The position numbers were made by a program, and so were the translations under genes. Positions 59,793-64,000 of a stretch of DNA of 64,000 bases are shown here, one piece after another. Below the pieces are notes generated by a model. That model ran no database searches. It was not told the DNA's origin and saw only the letters and a program-made list of their open reading frames with translations. How positions within the stretch are numbered: the stretch's first letter is position 1; each line of letters opens with the position of its first letter. The stretch lies in the NCBI GenBank assembly GCA_016870775.1, contig VGAK01000001.1, positions 124,001 to 188,000 of the forward strand. The letters run 5' to 3'. Source of the DNA: Actinomycetota bacterium. Lineage in GTDB: Bacteria; Actinomycetota; Acidimicrobiia; Acidimicrobiales; Ilumatobacteraceae.

Positions 59793-61055
59793 TCAGGTGT
59801 GGTCGTCGGTGCCGGTGCCCCGGCGACGACCCGAGACGAGATCGGCGACGAGCGAGAGGTACTCGCGCGACACGCCCTCGGGGGTCGCATGGGTCTCCAC
59901 CCATCGGCGACCCGATGCCCCCATCGAGGAGCGCCGACCGGAATCACCGACGAGCCCTTGGATCGCAGCGACGAACGCGTCCGTGTCATCGGGTGGGACA
60001 GCGACTCCCGCGCCGCTCAAGGCGAGTATGCGCGTCACTTCGGTGCCCGGATCGATCGCGGCGACCAGGCACCGACCCGCCGCGAGGATCGAATACGTCT
60101 TCGACGGAACGCTGACGGCACCGAGCCCCGCGCGCAGGGGCACGACATGGATGTCACCGGTCGCCAGGACCTCGGGAAGCCTGTCCATCGGTTGATAGCC
60201 GGAGAACCTCACGTTGACCAGTTCCGCTGCCTCGGCCTCGAGTGCACTGCGGGCCGCGCCGTCGCCATTCACGACGAATGTCGCATCGGGAATCCTGCGC
60301 GCGGCCTCGAGGAGCATGCCGAGCGACTGGGAGAAGCCGACGTTGCCCGCATACATCACCACCGGTTCGTCTCCGATCATGAGTTCGCGACGGAATGCGG
60401 TCGTGCGATCAGCCGGAACGATCGTGGCTGTGTCGACGAAGTTCGGTATCACCGCCACCTTGGCCCGGTGCCTCGGTGCGACCTTGGCGGCGACGTTGGC
60501 CCGCATGTCCTCCGACAGCACCACGACCGCATCGGATCGTTCGTACGAGACGCGCTCGAGCCAGCGCGCCAGCGAGATGATCCGGTGGTTGGAGATGGCC
60601 CCGGTCTCGACTGCCGCATCGGGGAACACGTCCTGGATGTTGAACACCGCCCTCGCGCGTCGCAGGCGCGCCACCACCCACCCGATGAGACCGAGCGTGA
60701 GTGGGGGCGACATCGAGATCACCGCGGCGGGCCTGTGGCGCACCCCACCGGCCATCAGTGCGCAGACACCGGCGACCACGCTGAACAACGCGAAGCCCAC
60801 CGTCCGGCGCAGCAGATTCGACTTGTCCCTCCCGGGGAAGGGATGCACACGGCTGATCGTGCCCCACGTGGTTCTCTCGCGCCGCACGAGACGCCCCGAC
60901 CATCCCGGCTCGATCGCATGCCCGCGGTACCACGGGAGAGCCGTCACCACGTGGACCTCCTCGCCGGCCCCGACGAATCCCTCGACGATCCTCGTGAAGA
61001 CCTCCCCCGTGGGTGCGGTGTCCGGCGCAAAATGGGGGCAAAGCACCACGATCAT
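59793..61055 (-). CDS. GT4-family glycosyltransferase
   Basis: GEVFTRIVEGFVGAGEEVHVVTALPWYRGH, VFNIQDVFPDAA, VMYAGNVGFSQSLGMLLEAA, PSKTYSILAAGRCLVA. Confidence 0.9.
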   Translation of the reverse strand: MIVVLCPHFAPDTAPTGEVFTRIVEGFVGAGEEVHVVTALPWYRGHAIEPGWSGRLVRRERTTWGTISRVHPFPGRDKSNLLRRTVGFALFSVVAGVCALMAGGVRHRPAAVISMSPPLTLGLIGWVVARLRRARAVFNIQDVFPDAAVETGAISNHRIISLARWLERVSYERSDAVVVLSEDMRANVAAKVAPRHRAKVAVIPNFVDTATIVPADRTTAFRRELMIGDEPVVMYAGNVGFSQSLGMLLEAARRIPDATFVVNGDGAARSALEAEAAELVNVRFSGYQPMDRLPEVLATGDIHVVPLRAGLGAVSVPSKTYSILAAGRCLVAAIDPGTEVTRILALSGAGVAVPPDDTDAFVAAIQGLVGDSGRRSSMGASGRRWVETHATPEGVSREYLSLVADLVSGRRRGTGTDDHT

Positions 61056-62182
61056 CGGGGTTCACCGCCACCGAGCACGGCACCGTAGGCACCGAGGAGG
61101 TCCTCAGCGGACCTCTCGGCGCTGAACTCGACCGCACGCGCGCGACCACGCGCGACGAGTTCATCGCGCTTCTCGCGCACACGATCGAGCGCGTCGGCCC
61201 ATGCGTCCACGTCGGGCTCGACGACGAGCGCGGCATCACCCGCGACCTCGGGGAGACTCCCCCGATCGGCACACACGACCGGTGTGCCGATTCTCATCGC
61301 CTCGATCACCGGGGCACCGAACCCCTCGTAGAGGCTCGGAAACACCATCGCCTCGGCGAGTGCGAGCAGACCGTCCCGGTCGGCGTCGCTGACCCGGCCC
61401 ACCATCACGACCCGATCCCCCAGGCCGCGCGCCGAGATCGCGGCGCGCACCTCGTCCTCGGCGCGGCCGGGCGACCCGGCGAACACGAGTCGCAGCACGG
61501 GATCGGCCCACGCACCCGAGCCTCGCGCGAGCAGGTCGAGCAGCAACGCGTGGTTCTTGTGCGGGTGGGTGTTGGCCGGATACACGAGCACCGGCCCCGA
61601 CCCGAGACCGAGCCTCGAGCGCAACTCGACTCCCGATGTCGGCGCGGCGCCGACGGCCCGTTGCAGACCGTGGCGCACCACCGAGATGCGCGAGGGATCG
61701 ATGCCGAATTCGGCGGTCAGCGTCTGGGCGACGAAGTGCGACGGCACCGCGATACGCGTCGCGCGGCGCAGCGACGAGGGCACCATGGAGCGCAGGTAGC
61801 GCAGTTTCGTCGGACCGACATGCTCGGGGTATGCGGTCCACTGCACGTCGTGCAGGGTCACCAGTGTCGTCGGATTGCCGAGGCGCGGCACCGTCCCTCC
61901 CCCGTGGTGGACCAGATCGAACCCGCGCGCGGCGAACGCGAGCCAACTGTGCTCCATCGCGATCCGTGTCACGCGGCTGGTGTTGTGGGTGCGCACCTCG
62001 CGCACGTGGACGGCACGGGCCACGTCGGGGCGCCGCTCGGTGAACCCGCGCGGTGCGAACACCTCGATGTCCAGATCGGCCCCGATCGATGCGAGCCCCA
62101 GCATCTGTCGCGCGAGGTACTCCTCGCTCCCGCCGACGCCGGACACGCTCCAGAGCATGTTGACCGCGACGCGCATGCTCAT
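61052..62182 (-). CDS. GT4-family glycosyltransferase
   Basis: RVAVNMLWSVSGVGGSEEYLARQML, LVYPANTHPHKNHALLLDLLA, FPSLYEGFGAPVIEAMRIGTPVVCAD. Confidence 0.9.
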   Translation of the reverse strand: MSMRVAVNMLWSVSGVGGSEEYLARQMLGLASIGADLDIEVFAPRGFTERRPDVARAVHVREVRTHNTSRVTRIAMEHSWLAFAARGFDLVHHGGGTVPRLGNPTTLVTLHDVQWTAYPEHVGPTKLRYLRSMVPSSLRRATRIAVPSHFVAQTLTAEFGIDPSRISVVRHGLQRAVGAAPTSGVELRSRLGLGSGPVLVYPANTHPHKNHALLLDLLARGSGAWADPVLRLVFAGSPGRAEDEVRAAISARGLGDRVVMVGRVSDADRDGLLALAEAMVFPSLYEGFGAPVIEAMRIGTPVVCADRGSLPEVAGDAALVVEPDVDAWADALDRVREKRDELVARGRARAVEFSAERSAEDLLGAYGAVLGGGEPR

Positions 62183-63243
62183 CGGAGAACCTCGGCGTAG
62201 GCCGCGACCGTGGCGGCGACCGTCGACTCCCACGTGCACTCGGCGGCGCGGTGCCGACCCGTGGCACTGAGTGCGTCACGGTCGGCGAGCGCGCGCTCGA
62301 TGCCGGCCGCAATCGAGTCCACATCGAGTGGGTCGACCAGGACGGCGGCACCCCCGGCGACCTCCTCGGTGGATGTGCCCCTCGAGGTCACCACCGGCGC
62401 ACCGTGTGCCATCGCCTCGATCACGGGCAGGCCGTATCCCTCCCACACCGACGGGAAAGCGAACACCGTCGCAGCCTCGTAGATGGCCCCGAGGTTGTGC
62501 CGCGGCACGAACCCGAGGAACCGCACTTCGTGTGCGTGCGCGGGCACTGCATCGCCCCAACCCTCCATGCCGACCACGACCAGGGGTGGCGCTCCGCGCA
62601 TTGAGGCGAGCGCCGCGACGAGTCGCGCGAGGTTCTTGCGCGGCTCGAGTGTCCCGACGAAGAGCACGAACCGCGGCGGCAGCTCGTACGTGGCCGCGAC
62701 GCGCGCGCGGTCCGCATCGGTGACGGGCCCCGCCCCGACTCCGAGCGGCACATGACGGAGGCGCGCCGAGTCGATCCCCGCGTCACGGCAGTCGTCCATG
62801 GTCGCCCGCGACGAGCACAGCACGAGGCGCGCCGAGTCGCGCACGATCGCCAGACTGCGGCGGAAGTTCCGGTTGCCGCGGTCGGTGAAGAACTCCGGGT
62901 GACGCAGGAATGCGAGGTCGTGGATCGTCACCACATGGGGCAGGCGCGTCGCGGCCGGAATGAGCGTCGTGGAGTGCACGACGTCGACGTCGACCACCGA
63001 CTCGACCTTCGGCCATCCGAACCTCAACCATGTCTCGTAGAGCAGCGGTCGACCCACGGGCAACGTGGCAACCGGGACGGGGGGCTCGAACCCCTTGGTC
63101 GCGGGCGTGCGATGGCGTCCGGCCACCGCGTGCAGATCCACAACGGGGTTCCCGGCCAGTCGACGCGCGACCTCGATCGCTGCGACCGCAGTGCCCCCCG
63201 GGACAGCGTGCCAGCACTGTTCGAGTGTGTAGGCGACGCGCAC
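62179..63243 (-). CDS. GT4-family glycosyltransferase
   Basis: FVGTLEPRKNLARLVAAL, FAFPSVWEGYGLPVIEAMAHGAPVVTS; ATGA-type overlap. Confidence 0.9.
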   Translation of the reverse strand: MRVAYTLEQCWHAVPGGTAVAAIEVARRLAGNPVVDLHAVAGRHRTPATKGFEPPVPVATLPVGRPLLYETWLRFGWPKVESVVDVDVVHSTTLIPAATRLPHVVTIHDLAFLRHPEFFTDRGNRNFRRSLAIVRDSARLVLCSSRATMDDCRDAGIDSARLRHVPLGVGAGPVTDADRARVAATYELPPRFVLFVGTLEPRKNLARLVAALASMRGAPPLVVVGMEGWGDAVPAHAHEVRFLGFVPRHNLGAIYEAATVFAFPSVWEGYGLPVIEAMAHGAPVVTSRGTSTEEVAGGAAVLVDPLDVDSIAAGIERALADRDALSATGRHRAAECTWESTVAATVAAYAEVLR

Positions 63244-63281
63244 ACGCTCATTCTGTCGGTTCCCGTCCTACGATGGGCTTC

Positions 63282-64000
63282 ATGTCGGGTTTCTGGCAGG
63301 GCCGACGCGTGATCGTCACCGGAGGGCACGGATTCCTCGGTCGCGTCGTGGTGGATCGACTCCGTCGTGCCGAGGCCGACGTGTGGGCCCCGACCCACGA
63401 CGAACACGATCTCGTGATCCCCGGCGCCGCGGAGGTGATGATCGCACATCACCGACCGAGCCATGTCATCCACCTCGCGGCACGCGTCGGAGGAATCGGG
63501 TACAACCAGGTCGATCCCGCGCGGCTGTACCTGGACAACCTCCTCATGGGCACGCATGTCATCGAGGCCGCCCGCGCACTCGGCACCGACAAGACGGTGC
63601 TGCTCGGCACGGTGTGCTCGTACCCGAAGTTCACGCCCGTGCCCTTCAAGGAGGAGTCGCTCTGGGACGGCTACCCCGAGGAGACCAACGCGCCCTACGG
63701 CATCGCCAAGAAGGCCCACCTCGTGCACGCCCAGGTCAACGCCGCGCAATACGGCCAGAGGTTCGCGTACCTGATCCCGACGAACCTCTACGGACCGGGC
63801 GACAAGTTCCATCCCGCCGTGTCCCACGTGATCCCGGCCCTCATCAAGAAGTGCATCGAGGCGATCGAGGTGGGTGACGACCAGATCGACGTCTGGGGCA
63901 CGGGCGCGGCGAGCCGCGAGTACCTGTACGTCGAGGACGCGGCGCGCGCCATCGTGATGGCTGCCGAGTCGCACGAGGGCACCGAGCCGATCAACCTGGG
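63282..64000 (+). CDS. fcl: GDP-L-fucose synthase (C-terminus cut off by window edge)
   Basis: VIVTGGHGFLGRVVVDRL, HLAARVGGIGYNQVDPARLYLDNLLMGTHVIEAA, GTVCSYPKFTPVPFKEESLWDGYPEETNAPYGIAKKA. Confidence 0.93.
   Translation, partial: MSGFWQGRRVIVTGGHGFLGRVVVDRLRRAEADVWAPTHDEHDLVIPGAAEVMIAHHRPSHVIHLAARVGGIGYNQVDPARLYLDNLLMGTHVIEAARALGTDKTVLLGTVCSYPKFTPVPFKEESLWDGYPEETNAPYGIAKKAHLVHAQVNAAQYGQRFAYLIPTNLYGPGDKFHPAVSHVIPALIKKCIEAIEVGDDQIDVWGTGAASREYLYVEDAARAIVMAAESHEGTEPINL

Overview
High-GC window, almost fully coding, chromosomal in character. Gene order and families resemble an actinobacterium; an Acidimicrobiia/Ilumatobacter-like origin is my inference only. I saw no rRNA, tRNA, CRISPR array, transposase or prophage. 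From left to right: (1) a likely non-phosphorylative L-fucose catabolic group: a partial 2-keto-3-deoxy-L-fuconate-dehydrogenase-like SDR divergent from L-fuconate dehydratase and an aldo/keto reductase; (2) metabolic and housekeeping genes: DUF3291, M20 peptidase, ACT-malic enzyme, sulfatase-like membrane protein, TerC and acyl-CoA ligases; (3) a MurD/MurL pair that looks like the alternative L-Glu-ligation plus epimerisation route to peptidoglycan D-Glu; (4) Kup, a stand-alone AceE-like E1, a repeat-bearing secreted protein, a biotinyl-carboxyltransferase fusion, MenB, a TrmH-family methyltransferase and a truncated hemoglobin; (5) ftsE-ftsX, prfB, secA and comF; (6) the actinobacterial ahcY-Trm112-manB-DUF3499 block next to ftsH; (7) a surface-glycan and F420 region: DUF5719, a GT2/membrane giant, a flippase, gmd, fbiA, fbiB, a sugar-nucleotidyltransferase, three GT4 enzymes and fcl (partial). 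Points most worth a second look: the MurD2/MurL-like pair with an altered D-Glu pocket; a recurring -10-like hexamer 6-7 nt upstream of start codons, suggesting widespread leaderless transcription; a small 5-residue-periodic protein with a leaderless promoter and a CRP-like site; polyproline N-termini on two neighbouring membrane proteases; and a His-rich membrane-anchored protein inside the glycan locus.
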